Position numbers and translations under genes: made by a program
Shown here: piece after piece, positions 8,044 to 18,000 of the stretch
Layout of the letters: every line of letters begins with the position of its first letter
Numbering within the stretch: position 1 is the first letter of the stretch
The notes under the pieces: generated by a model
Seen by the model: only the letters and a program-made list of their open reading frames with translations
What the model was told of the DNA's origin: nothing
Databases searched by the model: none
NCBI GenBank assembly: GCA_946481275.1
Contig: CAMLMV010000001.1
Coordinates: 1 to 64,000, forward strand
Origin: an uncultured Massilia sp.
Lineage (GTDB): Bacteria > Pseudomonadota > Gammaproteobacteria > Burkholderiales > Burkholderiaceae
Direction of reading: 5' to 3'
Length of the DNA: 64,000 nucleotides

Positions 8044-9698
8044 GGCTGCCCCGCGAACAGGCGCGGCGTGTAGCCGATGGCCACGCGGGTTGGATTCGTA
8101 AACACGAGCGGGAACGTCACCGTCTGGCCCGGCGCGAGACGCGTCGCGCTCGACGTGAGCGTGGGCGCGCCGCCCTGGCTGCCGCTGCGGTTCGCCAGCG
8201 CGACGCCGCCGGACAGCGTGTCGAGCCGCAGCATCAGCACCCCGTCATACGTCGTCGTCGACTGGTTCGTGAAGCTGATCGTCCCGCTCATCTGCTGCGT
8301 CGTGCGGTTCAGCGTGAGGCCGGACTGCGTCACCTTCATGGCCGGGCCGGCGTCGGTGAACAGCGCGACGGGCGCGCCGCCTTCGAACGCGCCCAGGTCC
8401 GGTGCGGCGCCCGAATAGGGCAGTCCCACGTTCACGCCCTTGTCCAGCAGGTCGCTGCCGGCCGCAAGCCGCAGGTGCGGCAGCTGGGGCAGGCTGCCGT
8501 CCGGCAGGCGCGGCGCGTCCCAGCCGTCCAGCGACGTGCCCTGGAAGTCCGCGCTCGTGACGGATACGTTCGCGAGGTTCCAGCTGTTGCTGGCGACGTC
8601 CGCGCCGGCCACGTTCGATACCAGCGTGCCCTGCCACGCGAGGTTGTTGCGCAGGATGCCCAGCGCGACGGCGGCGCCGGAGGCATCGACGCCCAGCATG
8701 TTGAAGTCCGGGCGGTTGTTCACGCTCGTGTTGTTGTAGAAGTAGCTCGCGGCGGGATGGTGGTTCGCATAGAAGCCGGACGCCTTGTTGTTGAACGCGA
8801 CGTTGAAGCGCGCGATGTGCTGCGGCGCATTCGCCTGGTACGCGCCGCCGAAGCCGCCGACCTTGAAGCCGTTGCCGTTCCCCGCCGGGACCGAGGTCGT
8901 CGTGCCCGGATAATAGCCGTGCCGCCAGGCCCACGAGTTTTCCACGGTGACGACGGAACCGGCGTTGATGAAGTCGTAGCCGTCGTCCGTGTTCGCCCAT
9001 GCGCGGCAGCCGCGCAGCACGTTGCCGGGCTGGTTGGCGCCGATGTGCACGCCGAAGCCGTCCGCGTTCTGGCCCGCGCCGCTCTTGCTGTACGGGTCGT
9101 AGTTGTGGTGCGAATCCACGTTCAGCACGAGGTTGTTGCTGCCCTTCGCGATAAACATGCCGGGACCCATGTGGTGGTGCGTATTGATCGCCTCGAACGT
9201 GTTGTTGCTGCCGCTGTTCCACACGCCCCACGACTCGTTGTTCAACAGATTGCCCGGCTGCTGCGGCGCCCCCGTCACTTCCAGGCCTTTCAGGTGGATC
9301 CAGCTGCCCGTCACGTTGAATCCCTTCACGCGGCAGTTGTCCTTCATCTGCGAGAAGTCGAACACGGGCGTCTCGCCGGGGTACGCCCAGTAGCGGATCG
9401 CCTTGCCCGACTGGCCGCTCTTGTTCAGCGTGATCACGTTGACGGTGTCCGTCATGCTGGCGCACTGGTTCAGGCCACCGTGGAACACGTAGGCGCCGCC
9501 GCGGAAGTACACGGTGTCGCCGGCCACGGCCACCGACTGGGCCTTTGCGAACGTCGCCCACGGTGCCGCCTGCGTGCCCGCGGCGGCGTCGCTACCGGCC
9601 GGTGCCACGTAATACGTCGCCGCCGCTGCCCCGCCTGCGCCGCACAGGATCGCCAGCGCGAACGTGCCGCGTGCGAGGTGCTGCCGTGTTGATCTCAT
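8040..9698 (-). CDS. PL9-family pectate lyase
   Basis: 552 residues with an N-terminal signal peptide (to about 27) and a right-handed parallel beta-helix. The PL9 active site is recognisable: Asp213 (NADGFGVH), Asp238, Asp239 and Asp242 (TDDGYDF) as calcium ligands and Lys279 (GNGFKVGG) as the catalytic base, matching the Asp cluster plus lysine of Pel9A. The final 110 residues form a separate beta-sandwich-like domain. PL9 enzymes cleave polygalacturonate, or in some cases the rhamnogalacturonan I backbone, by beta-elimination outside the cell. The start follows AAGGAGGCGAT. It is the first gene of a two-gene unit with the PEP-CTERM-like protein and diverges from a GH2 gene. Confidence 0.88.
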   Translation of the reverse strand: MRSTRQHLARGTFALAILCGAGGAAAATYYVAPAGSDAAAGTQAAPWATFAKAQSVAVAGDTVYFRGGAYVFHGGLNQCASMTDTVNVITLNKSGQSGKAIRYWAYPGETPVFDFSQMKDNCRVKGFNVTGSWIHLKGLEVTGAPQQPGNLLNNESWGVWNSGSNNTFEAINTHHHMGPGMFIAKGSNNLVLNVDSHHNYDPYSKSGAGQNADGFGVHIGANQPGNVLRGCRAWANTDDGYDFINAGSVVTVENSWAWRHGYYPGTTTSVPAGNGNGFKVGGFGGAYQANAPQHIARFNVAFNNKASGFYANHHPAASYFYNNTSVNNRPDFNMLGVDASGAAVALGILRNNLAWQGTLVSNVAGADVASNSWNLANVSVTSADFQGTSLDGWDAPRLPDGSLPQLPHLRLAAGSDLLDKGVNVGLPYSGAAPDLGAFEGGAPVALFTDAGPAMKVTQSGLTLNRTTQQMSGTISFTNQSTTTYDGVLMLRLDTLSGGVALANRSGSQGGAPTLTSSATRLAPGQTVTFPLVFTNPTRVAIGYTPRLFAGQP

Positions 9699-9870
9699 AT
9701 CGCCTCCTTGATCGCTGTTGTTGTTGGACCGTCATTACCTGCTCAATCGGATGGAGCGTCAATCGGGGTGCGGCGAATGCTCAGCATGTTGAGTAATTGG
9801 CCCGGCCGCGAAAAGGTCGAATGCTGGACTGCTAATATTTCAGTGACCTCCTGCCTCGACCTGGACCTCC

Positions 9871-12795
9871 ATGAATCCACGACTCGCCCTGATGTTGGCG
9901 CTTGCCGCTGCGTTGCCCGCGCACGCCGAGCGCGCCCTGTACGACTTCAATCCCGGCTGGAAGCTGGCAGTCGGCGACCCGGCCGACGCAGCCCGTCCCG
10001 GCTTCGACGACAGCGGCTGGAAGGCCATCAGCCTGCCGCGCGCGTGGAACGAGGACGACGCCTTCCGCAAGGACATCGCCGACCTGTCGACGGGCATCGC
10101 CTGGTATCGCAAGCATTTCAGGGTGCCCGGCCTGAAGCCCGGCCAGAAGGTGTTCCTCGAATTCGAGGGGGCGCGCCAGGCGGCCGAGGTGTACGTCAAC
10201 GGCCGGCGCGTGGCGCTGCACGAGAACGGCATCAATGCGTTCGGCGTCGAGATCTCGGGCGCGCTCGTCGACGGCGACAACGTCGTGGCCGTCCGCACGG
10301 ACAACCGCTGGGATTACCGCGAGCAGGCGACGGGCCAGCGTTTCCAGTGGAACGACAGGAATTTTTTTGCGAACTACGGCGGCCTGCCGAAGAACGTGCG
10401 GCTGCACGTGACGGAACCCGTGTACCAGACGCTCCCGCTGTACGCGAGCCTCGGCACCACGGGGGTGTACGTGTATGCGCGCGACTTCGACATCCCGCGC
10501 CGCAAGGCCACCATCACGGCCGAATCGCAGGTGCGCAACGATTCCACCCAGCCGCACAGGGTCGCCTACGAGGTCGAGCTGCGCGACAGGGACGGCAAGC
10601 GGGTCGCGGGCTTCGGTGCGCCCGCGCGGACGATCGCGCCCGGCGCCACCGTCACGCTGAAGGCAGGCGCGCCCGTCGCGGGCCTGAACTTCTGGAGCTG
10701 GGGCTACGGCTATCTGTACGACGTCGTGACGACGCTGAAGGTCGACGGCAAGCCCCTCGATACCGTCACGACCCGCACGGGCTTTCGCAAGACGGCCTTC
10801 CGCGACGGGATGATCGCATTGAACGACCGCGTGATCCAGGTGCACGGCTATGCGCAGCGCACGACGAACGAATGGCCCGCGGTGGGCAGCGCCGTGCCCC
10901 CGTGGCTGTCCGATTACAGTAACGGCCTCGCGCTGGCCAGCAATGCGAACCTGATCCGCTGGATGCACGTGACGCCGTGGAAGCAGGACGTGGAATCGCT
11001 CGACCGCCTGGGCCTGATGGAAGCCATGCCCGCCGGCGATTCCGAAGCGGACGTCAAGGACCGCCGCTGGGAGCAGCGCCTCGACGTCATGCGCGACGCC
11101 ATCGTCTACAACCGCAACAATCCCAGCATCGTGTTCTACGAGAGCGGCAACAAGGGCGTCAGCGCGGACCACATGCGCGCGATGAAGGCGCTGCGCGACG
11201 AATTCGACCCGTACGGCGGCCGCGCAGCCGGCAGCCGCGAGATGCTGAGCCGGGAGCTGCAGCACATCGCCGAATACGGCGGCGAAATGCTGTACATAAA
11301 CAAGAGCGCGGGCATGCCGATGTGGGCGATGGAGTATTCGCGCGACGAGGCATTGCGCAAGTACTGGGATGAACTGAGCCCGCCCTACCACAGGGACGGC
11401 GACGGCCCGCCGCACAAGGGCCAGGATGCGAGCGTCTACAACCGCAACCAGGACAGCTTCGCCATCGAGGACGTTTTGCGCTGGTACGACTACTGGCGCG
11501 AGCGTCCCGGCACCGGCACGCGCGTGTCGAGCGGCGGCGTGAACATCGTGTTTTCCGACTCGAACACGCACCACCGCGGCGCCGAGAATTATCGCCGCAG
11601 CGGCGAGGTCGACGCCATGCGCATCCCGAAGGATGCGTTCTACGCTCACCAGGTCATGTGGGACGGCTGGGTCGACGTGGCGCATCCGCGCGCCCATATC
11701 GTCGGGCACTGGAACTACCCGGCGGGCACCGTCAAGCCGGTCACCGTCGTCTCCAGTGCGGACAGCGTAAAACTGTTCCTGAACGGGAAGGAGGTCGGCC
11801 CCGCGCGGCAGGGCGCGCGCTTCCTGTTCACGTTCGAGCAGGTGGCGTGGGCGCCGGGCGAACTGAAAGCGGTCGGGTACGACGCGCACGGCAAACCCGT
11901 GTGCGAGACGGCGCTGGCCACCGCCGGCGCGCCGGCCGCACTGAAACTGACGCCCATCGTCTCGCCGCAGGGCCTGCGCGCGGACGGCGCCGACATGGCG
12001 CTCGTACAGGTGGAGGTCGTGGACGCCGCCGGCCGCCGCCATCCGCTCGCACTGGACATGGTCGACTTCGACGTGCAGGGACCTGCCGAATGGCGCGGCG
12101 GGATCGCGCAGGGACCGGACAATTACATCCTTGCGCGCTCACTGCCGGTGGAGGGCGGCGTGAATCGCGTGCTGTTGCGGACGACGCCGCAGCCTGGCCG
12201 CATCGTCGTCCGAGCCCGCGCGCAGGGCCTGGCGCCGGCCGAAGTGGTGCTCGAGTCGAAGTCCGTGACCTTGAAGGATGGCCTCGCGGCGTTGCCGCCC
12301 GCGCCGCCGGACCATCTGGACCGCGGACCGACGCCCGCCACGCCATCGTTCACGGTGTCGCGCGTGGCCGTGCCGGTGACCGCCAGCGATGCGCCGGACG
12401 GGAACAAGTCGTTCGACGACGACGAGACGACGGCGTGGACGAGCCAGGCCGGCGCCGCGCCCGCGATCACGTACACGCTGGCGCGGCCGGCGCGGCTGGC
12501 CGAGGTGGTACTGAAGCTGACGGGCTGGCGCGACCGCAGCTATCCGCTCAAGGTCTACGTGGATGGCCAGGAGGCGTGGAGCGGCCCGACGCCGAAGAGC
12601 CTGGGCTACGTGACGCTGCCGCTGAAGCCCGTGCGGGGCCGGTCGGTGCGCATCGTCCTGGCCGGGCAGGCGGAAGAGGGCGGTGGCATCAGGCTGACGG
12701 AGGTCGCCAACCAGGCGAATACGGCGACGGGCGCGAAGGGCGTGTCGACGTCGGCCCTGACCATCGTCGAAGCGGAATTCTACGAAAGGCCCTGA
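9871..12795 (+). CDS. GH2-family glycoside hydrolase (beta-galactosidase-like)
   Basis: 974 residues: signal peptide (about 1-19), sugar-binding jelly roll (about 25-190), immunoglobulin-like domain, GH2 TIM barrel (about 305-600), further Ig-like domains and a C-terminal F5/8-type discoidin domain (about 820-915). The acid/base is probably Glu424 (FYESGN) and the nucleophile Glu488 (WAMEYS). The usual Asn-Glu pair at the acid/base is replaced by Tyr-Glu, as in some GH2 enzymes of rhamnogalacturonan loci. Probable substrate is a galactosyl or similar side chain of pectin, acting in the periplasm. A GntR gene starts three bases after its stop. Divergent from PL9 over 172 bp. No strong ribosome site precedes the ATG. 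Confidence 0.85.
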   Translation: MNPRLALMLALAAALPAHAERALYDFNPGWKLAVGDPADAARPGFDDSGWKAISLPRAWNEDDAFRKDIADLSTGIAWYRKHFRVPGLKPGQKVFLEFEGARQAAEVYVNGRRVALHENGINAFGVEISGALVDGDNVVAVRTDNRWDYREQATGQRFQWNDRNFFANYGGLPKNVRLHVTEPVYQTLPLYASLGTTGVYVYARDFDIPRRKATITAESQVRNDSTQPHRVAYEVELRDRDGKRVAGFGAPARTIAPGATVTLKAGAPVAGLNFWSWGYGYLYDVVTTLKVDGKPLDTVTTRTGFRKTAFRDGMIALNDRVIQVHGYAQRTTNEWPAVGSAVPPWLSDYSNGLALASNANLIRWMHVTPWKQDVESLDRLGLMEAMPAGDSEADVKDRRWEQRLDVMRDAIVYNRNNPSIVFYESGNKGVSADHMRAMKALRDEFDPYGGRAAGSREMLSRELQHIAEYGGEMLYINKSAGMPMWAMEYSRDEALRKYWDELSPPYHRDGDGPPHKGQDASVYNRNQDSFAIEDVLRWYDYWRERPGTGTRVSSGGVNIVFSDSNTHHRGAENYRRSGEVDAMRIPKDAFYAHQVMWDGWVDVAHPRAHIVGHWNYPAGTVKPVTVVSSADSVKLFLNGKEVGPARQGARFLFTFEQVAWAPGELKAVGYDAHGKPVCETALATAGAPAALKLTPIVSPQGLRADGADMALVQVEVVDAAGRRHPLALDMVDFDVQGPAEWRGGIAQGPDNYILARSLPVEGGVNRVLLRTTPQPGRIVVRARAQGLAPAEVVLESKSVTLKDGLAALPPAPPDHLDRGPTPATPSFTVSRVAVPVTASDAPDGNKSFDDDETTAWTSQAGAAPAITYTLARPARLAEVVLKLTGWRDRSYPLKVYVDGQEAWSGPTPKSLGYVTLPLKPVRGRSVRIVLAGQAEEGGGIRLTEVANQANTATGAKGVSTSALTIVEAEFYERP

Positions 12796-12798
12796 GCG

Positions 12799-13509
12799 GT
12801 GAGCGCCATCGACGTCCCGTTCCGCCTGGACCGCTCGCGCAACGCGACCGTGCAGGTGTTCGAGCACCTGCGGGCGCAGATCGTGAGCCTCGTCCTGAAA
12901 CCCGGCGCCGTGCTGGCGCGGCCGGCGCTGTGCGACTACTTCCAGCTGTCGCAGAGCCCCATCCGCGAGGCGCTGCTGCGGCTGGAGGAAGAGCGCCTCG
13001 TCGACATCTATCCGCAGTACCAGACCCGCGTGCGGCCCATCGACCTCGCGGCCGCGCGCCAGGCGCATTTCTTCCGCCTGTCGGTGGAGCTGGAGATCGC
13101 ATGGGTGCTGGCCCGCCAGCCGCGCCCGGACCTGGGCAAGGCGCTGCAGGACCTCGTCGCGCGCCAGCGGGGCTGCCTGGAGGCGGGCGACCTGGACAAC
13201 TTCACGCGCATCGACTTGGACTTCCACATGCGCATGTATGAAGCGTCCGAGCTGCCCGACCTGTGGGGCATGATGCGCCGGTGCAGCGGCAACCTCGACC
13301 GGCTGCGCCGCCTGCACCTGCCGCTCAACGGCAAGGCCTTGTCGATCCTGCAGCAGCACGGCCAGATCGCGCGCTGCATCGGGCAGGGCGACGCGACCGG
13401 CGCGCGGCGCGCCGTACGCCAGCACCTGTCCGGCACGCTGCAGGCGCTGGACGTGCTGCGCACGCGCTTTCCCGACCTGCTGCTGCCGGCGGGTTACGAA
13501 CCGGCTTGA
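12799..13509 (+). CDS. GntR/FCD-family regulator coupled to GH2
   Basis: 236 residues starting at GTG three bases after the GH2 stop, with no room for its own promoter, so it is probably made by translational coupling. The winged helix-turn-helix is at about 15-75 (QLSQSPIREALLRLEEERLV), with an FCD ligand domain behind it. It differs clearly from the other FCD regulator at 5687-6436. A regulator that is the last gene of a hydrolase unit would suit feedback control of the GH2/PL9 divergent region; the direct repeats TCAATCGG within 9699-9870 are possible contact points. Target and effector are unknown. Its last 16 bp overlap the convergent Sel1-repeat gene. Confidence 0.82.
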   Translation: MSAIDVPFRLDRSRNATVQVFEHLRAQIVSLVLKPGAVLARPALCDYFQLSQSPIREALLRLEEERLVDIYPQYQTRVRPIDLAAARQAHFFRLSVELEIAWVLARQPRPDLGKALQDLVARQRGCLEAGDLDNFTRIDLDFHMRMYEASELPDLWGMMRRCSGNLDRLRRLHLPLNGKALSILQQHGQIARCIGQGDATGARRAVRQHLSGTLQALDVLRTRFPDLLLPAGYEPA

Positions 13510-14765
13510 GCGCGCGGCGGGTGCAGCACGTCGTCCGCGCGCCTGCGTTCATCGGCGGTCAGCGTGGGCGCGAGCGCCTCCAGCGCGGCCGTCGCGCCTT
13601 CGTGGCCGGCCTGGCGCGCCAGGTCGAGCATGACGTACGCCGTCACCGGGTCCTTTGGACCGCCTTCGCCGTGCGCGGCCATCACGCCCAGGTTGAACAT
13701 GGCGTCCGGCTGGCCCTGGCGCGCGGCGGCATCGAACCAGCGGCGCGCGGTGGCGAGGTCCTTGCCGACGACCTCGCCGCTGTAGAAATAGGTGCCGAGG
13801 GCGAACCGGGCATCGCGGTCGCCCTTCAGTGCCGCCTCCTTGTAATACACGATGGCCTGCGCGGGATTGGCCGGCACGCCTTCACCCAGGTCGTGCATCC
13901 GCCCGGCCGCGAACAGGGCGGCCGGGATGCCGGCGCGCGCCGCGGCCTCGAAGTACGCGCCCGCCAGTTTCAGGTCGAGCGGCGCACCGTCGCCCGTGTA
14001 GTACGCGCGCCCCAACAGGAATTGGGCCGGGGCGTAGCCGTAGCCGGCCGCCTTCTCGTACCAGGCGCGCGCCTTCTCCGCGTCGCGCGCCACGCCGATG
14101 GCGCGGTCGTAGATGCGCGCCAGCATGAAGGAGGCGTCGATGCGCGGCGCGAGCAGGTCGGAGCGGGCGGGATCGTACGGCTTGTGGTCTACCTGTTCCA
14201 GCCACGCGACGGCCTGTGCGGAATCCTTCGCGGTCCCGAGTCCGTACAGGTGCATCCGCGCCAGCATCAGCGCCGCGTCGTCGTAGCCGATCTTCTTCCA
14301 CCCCGTGGAAAACAGCTCGAGTGCGCGCGCGTAATCCTTGTTGTCGAAGGCTTCGTAGCCCAGCGCGAGTGTCTTGTCGTTGCGGAGGATGCGGTTGCGG
14401 CCGGCCGCGAAGCGCCAGTCGGCGCCGCGGCAGCCCGTAGCCCGCGCGTTGGCGGACGGCATGTTCGACACGTCGCCCCCCGGCGCCAGGTCGGACGCGC
14501 GCGGGACGTCGTTCGACAGGCTGTCGTCCAGGCCGAAGTCGCGCATGTACGCGATCGTGACCGGATCGTACGCGGGGTTGTGCGGGTCCATGAATGCGCA
14601 CGACGACGCGGAGCGGCCGTTCAGGATGCGGTCCTTCGCGGCATTGATCGCATGGCGATCGCCGGCCTGCGCGCGCGCGCCGTTCACGACCACCGCGTCC
14701 GTCTGGGCATGGACGCCCGACGCCAGCAGGACGGACAGCAGGGCAGGGATGATGTGCGGTTTCAT
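13494..14765 (-). CDS. secreted Sel1-repeat protein
   Basis: 423 residues with signal peptide (about 1-20) and at least six Sel1-like repeats from about residue 145 to 410 (units such as APAQFLLGRAYYTGDGAPLD), which form an alpha-solenoid for protein-protein contacts. The start ATG (14763-14765) follows GAGGAGACACG. The open frame continues far upstream without a stop, but the signal peptide and ribosome site fix this start. The N-terminal 140 residues match no family I recognise. It is divergent from a TonB receptor gene; a periplasmic scaffold or envelope-stress role is possible but not shown. Confidence 0.82.
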   Translation of the reverse strand: MKPHIIPALLSVLLASGVHAQTDAVVVNGARAQAGDRHAINAAKDRILNGRSASSCAFMDPHNPAYDPVTIAYMRDFGLDDSLSNDVPRASDLAPGGDVSNMPSANARATGCRGADWRFAAGRNRILRNDKTLALGYEAFDNKDYARALELFSTGWKKIGYDDAALMLARMHLYGLGTAKDSAQAVAWLEQVDHKPYDPARSDLLAPRIDASFMLARIYDRAIGVARDAEKARAWYEKAAGYGYAPAQFLLGRAYYTGDGAPLDLKLAGAYFEAAARAGIPAALFAAGRMHDLGEGVPANPAQAIVYYKEAALKGDRDARFALGTYFYSGEVVGKDLATARRWFDAAARQGQPDAMFNLGVMAAHGEGGPKDPVTAYVMLDLARQAGHEGATAALEALAPTLTADERRRADDVLHPPRAQAGS

Positions 14766-14808
14766 CGTGTCTCCTCGTTGTGCCGCCAAGGATAGCGCAG
14801 GGTGCACG

Positions 14809-14840
14809 GACGAATCGCTCACGGGATTGAGCGATTCGTC
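14809..14840. promoter_or_regulatory. 13-bp perfect inverted repeat in divergent region
   Basis: GACGAATCGCTCA and its exact complement flank a 6-bp spacer. It lies in the 318-bp region (14766-15083) between the divergent Sel1-repeat and TonB receptor genes, about 44 bp from the Sel1-repeat start. A divergent region does not need a terminator, so an operator is the more likely reading. The rest of the region shows no other clear element. Confidence 0.45.
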
Positions 14841-15083
14841 GGTTCGGGCATGCGAGAGACGCGTTGCGATAACCAACGATGTGCCAAGCGCGCGAATCCA
14901 CGGCAAAAAGGAATCGCAATCGCGGCGATGAGCGGTTGGTGTGGTCGTTTGCGCACACGCTTCGCTCACGTCGATGAGTATTTCTTGCTGATATATCACG
15001 GCGGGTGCGTGCAACCCTACACTGTTTTCAAGCCGATCCGGACAAAAACAGACCGCCCAGCGGTCCACCAAGGAGACAGAAAA

Positions 15084-18000
15084 ATGCACGACATCCGACA
15101 GGTCATCCGCCCCACGCGCCTCGCCTACGCCGTCTCGCTGGCGGTCGCATCGCTGATCGCCAGCCAGGCCGCCTGCGCGCAGGACAATCCGCCGCCGCAG
15201 GACGCGACAAATACGCAGGCGTCGGCCAGCGGCGCGGGCGACGCCGCCGGCACCGCCGCGCCGCAGGGCAGTCACGAGGTCGCGAGCGGCATCGCGACGG
15301 TCGTCGTCTCGACGCGCAAGTCGCAGCAATCGTCGATCGCCCGCAAGAAGAACGCGGCCACGGCGCTCGATTCCATCGTCGCCGAGGACGTCGGCTCGCT
15401 GCCGGACCGGAACATCGGCGAGGCGATCTCGCGCATGGCCGGCGTGGCGCTCGACCGCGGCGACTTCGGCGAGGGCGTCAGTGTCGCCGTGCGCGGCAAC
15501 GGGCCGGACCTCACGCGGGTCGAGATCGACGGCATGGCGGTGCAGTCGGCCAACAACGCGGCCAGCGGCCGCGGTAGCGAGTTCCGCCAGTTGTCCGCGG
15601 ACCTGATCAAGAGCGTGGACGTGGTCAAGGGGTCGACGGCCGACATGGTCGAGGGCTCGCTCGGCGGCGGCATCATCATCAAGACGCGTACGGGCCTCGA
15701 TTTCAAGGAGCCGTTCGCGTCGGTCCGTGTGGCCGGCACCACCAACAATCTGAATAAGAAGTGGGAACCCGATACCAACGTCATCCTGTCCCGCAAATTC
15801 CTCGACGACCGGCTCGGCGTGATCCTGAATGCGTCCAAGTCGACGGCCGCCAACGAGCAGCACCAGATGCAGGTTGCGACCAGCGCGGCGGCGGGTTACG
15901 CGCGCCTGATCGACTTTGACAACTCGCCGGAAAAGACGTTCACGTACAACCCCTCCACGCTGAACATGTCGGACCCGGCGTCGACGACGCCGGCCGGACC
16001 GGCGGCCGGCTCCACGGGTATTTATCCGTACACGAACGGCACCGGAAACTACACCACGTACTCGCCGTACGAGATCCTGACCAGGTCCGCGGCCGCCAAG
16101 ACGAAGGCGGAATGCTATAGCGCGTTCCCGCAACTGGCGACCACGGACGCGTCGCTGAAGAACCTGAGCGCCTCCAACCGTACGAATGCGGTGAACGAGC
16201 GCCAGAACGAATTGATCAGCTGCCTGAACCAGTGGAACGACTATACGCCTTCGCTGGTCCGCAACAAGATCCAGACCGAGATCGACCGCCGCCAGGACCT
16301 GGACCTGCGCGCCGACTTCAAGGTCAACCGCGACCTGACGGTGTACGTCAAGGGCAGCTATTCCAAGCGCCATACCGACAACAAGACGTCGTACCTCAAC
16401 CTGGGCGGCATGAACGTCAACACGGCAAAGACCTTCGTCGACACGGACGGCGTACGCTCGGTCGCGCCGGGGGCGAACGGCGCGGGCTACTACCTGTACC
16501 CGGGCTCGGTCAGTTTCTTGAGCGGGGGCCCGGCCGTGCAGGGCGCCGTGACGAACGTCGACCCGTCGAGCGTCACCGTGGACGCGAGCCACCACGTGAC
16601 GAGCTTCAGCATCAGCGACGGCGCGGCCAGCGTCGACCAGATCTTCCAGAAGTCCGACACGATCACCAAGTACTTCCAGACCGGCGGCGAGTGGAATCGC
16701 GACGGCATGAAGGCGGAGTGGCTGGTCGGCGATGCCAAGTCCAACTACACGACGGAGTTTTTCCGCACGACATTCAGTTCCTATTACGGAGCCGCGCAGA
16801 TGTCGGTGACGCCGAACGGCCTGTGGGCGTACAACTTCCCGCAGGGGTCGACCTTCGACTTGTATAACCCGGCCAATTACGCGGGCCTCGTCCAGCCGGC
16901 CGCTGCGGCCGCCGTCACCAGCGGGACCACCTACATCAACAGCGTGCCGGCCTATACGCAGAACCAGCGGCCGCTGCTCACGTATTCCCAGCCGCAGCTG
17001 ACCTACACGCCGGGGATCACGGCGACCGAGGAACGCACGGCGAAGGCGGATTTCACGTTCCAGGTACCGGAATCGATCCCGTTCTTCACCCGCTTCAAGA
17101 CCGGTTTCAACTTCCGCGATACGCGCTACGACACCCGCGGCGGCAACGGTTACCAGGTGAGCACGGACCCGATCGTCTATGCGGTGCCCGGCCTGGTCCG
17201 CAGTACCCTCGTGGGGTGCCAGGACACGGCCGGCTCGTTGGGCGCAGGCGGCAACAAGTGCCAGTACGGCTATGTCAAGAGCAATCGGTGGGACAGCCAG
17301 AGTTCGGGCACGGTGACCGTGACGCCGCAGCAGTTCCAGGACATCGTCGCCAAGTCGCTCAGCGGGAACATCACCAACACCCAGCTGTTCAACGGCGCCA
17401 ACGGCCAGTTCGGCGGTGCCGTGACCAACTGGCCGAACATCGACGTGCAGAAGGTGTTCCAGCTGGCGGGCATCACGAATGCGAACCTGAACTGCGTCAC
17501 CAGCTGCACGGGCACGGACGGCAAGACGTACGAGGCGCCGGTGACGCGGATGAGCGAGCGTTCCGAAGCCCTGTACGTCATGGGCGATTTCAATATCGAC
17601 CGCATCCCGTTCACCAGCCGCGCGCTGCCGTTCGACTGGCAGGTCGAAGGCAACCTGGGCTACCGCTACATCCGCACCAAGGTGCACGGCATCGGCAACA
17701 TGCAGTTCCAGTCGATCACGCGCACGGCCGCGTTCGACCCTGCCAGCCCGAACGCGGCCGGCGGCATCAACGACGTCACGGTGTCGACCAACACCGCGGT
17801 GGACGCCACGACGCACGACTTCCTGCCGATCTATAACCTCGCGATGTGGCTCGTGCCGGACAAGTTCGTCGTACGCTACAACCGCGCCCGCAGCGTCGCC
17901 CGGCCGCCGGTGACGAATCTGCTGCCGTCGGGCCTGTGCCGCTACGACGAGCGCGTCGATGCCAACGGCACCCAGACCTGCACCAAGACCGTCGGCAACC

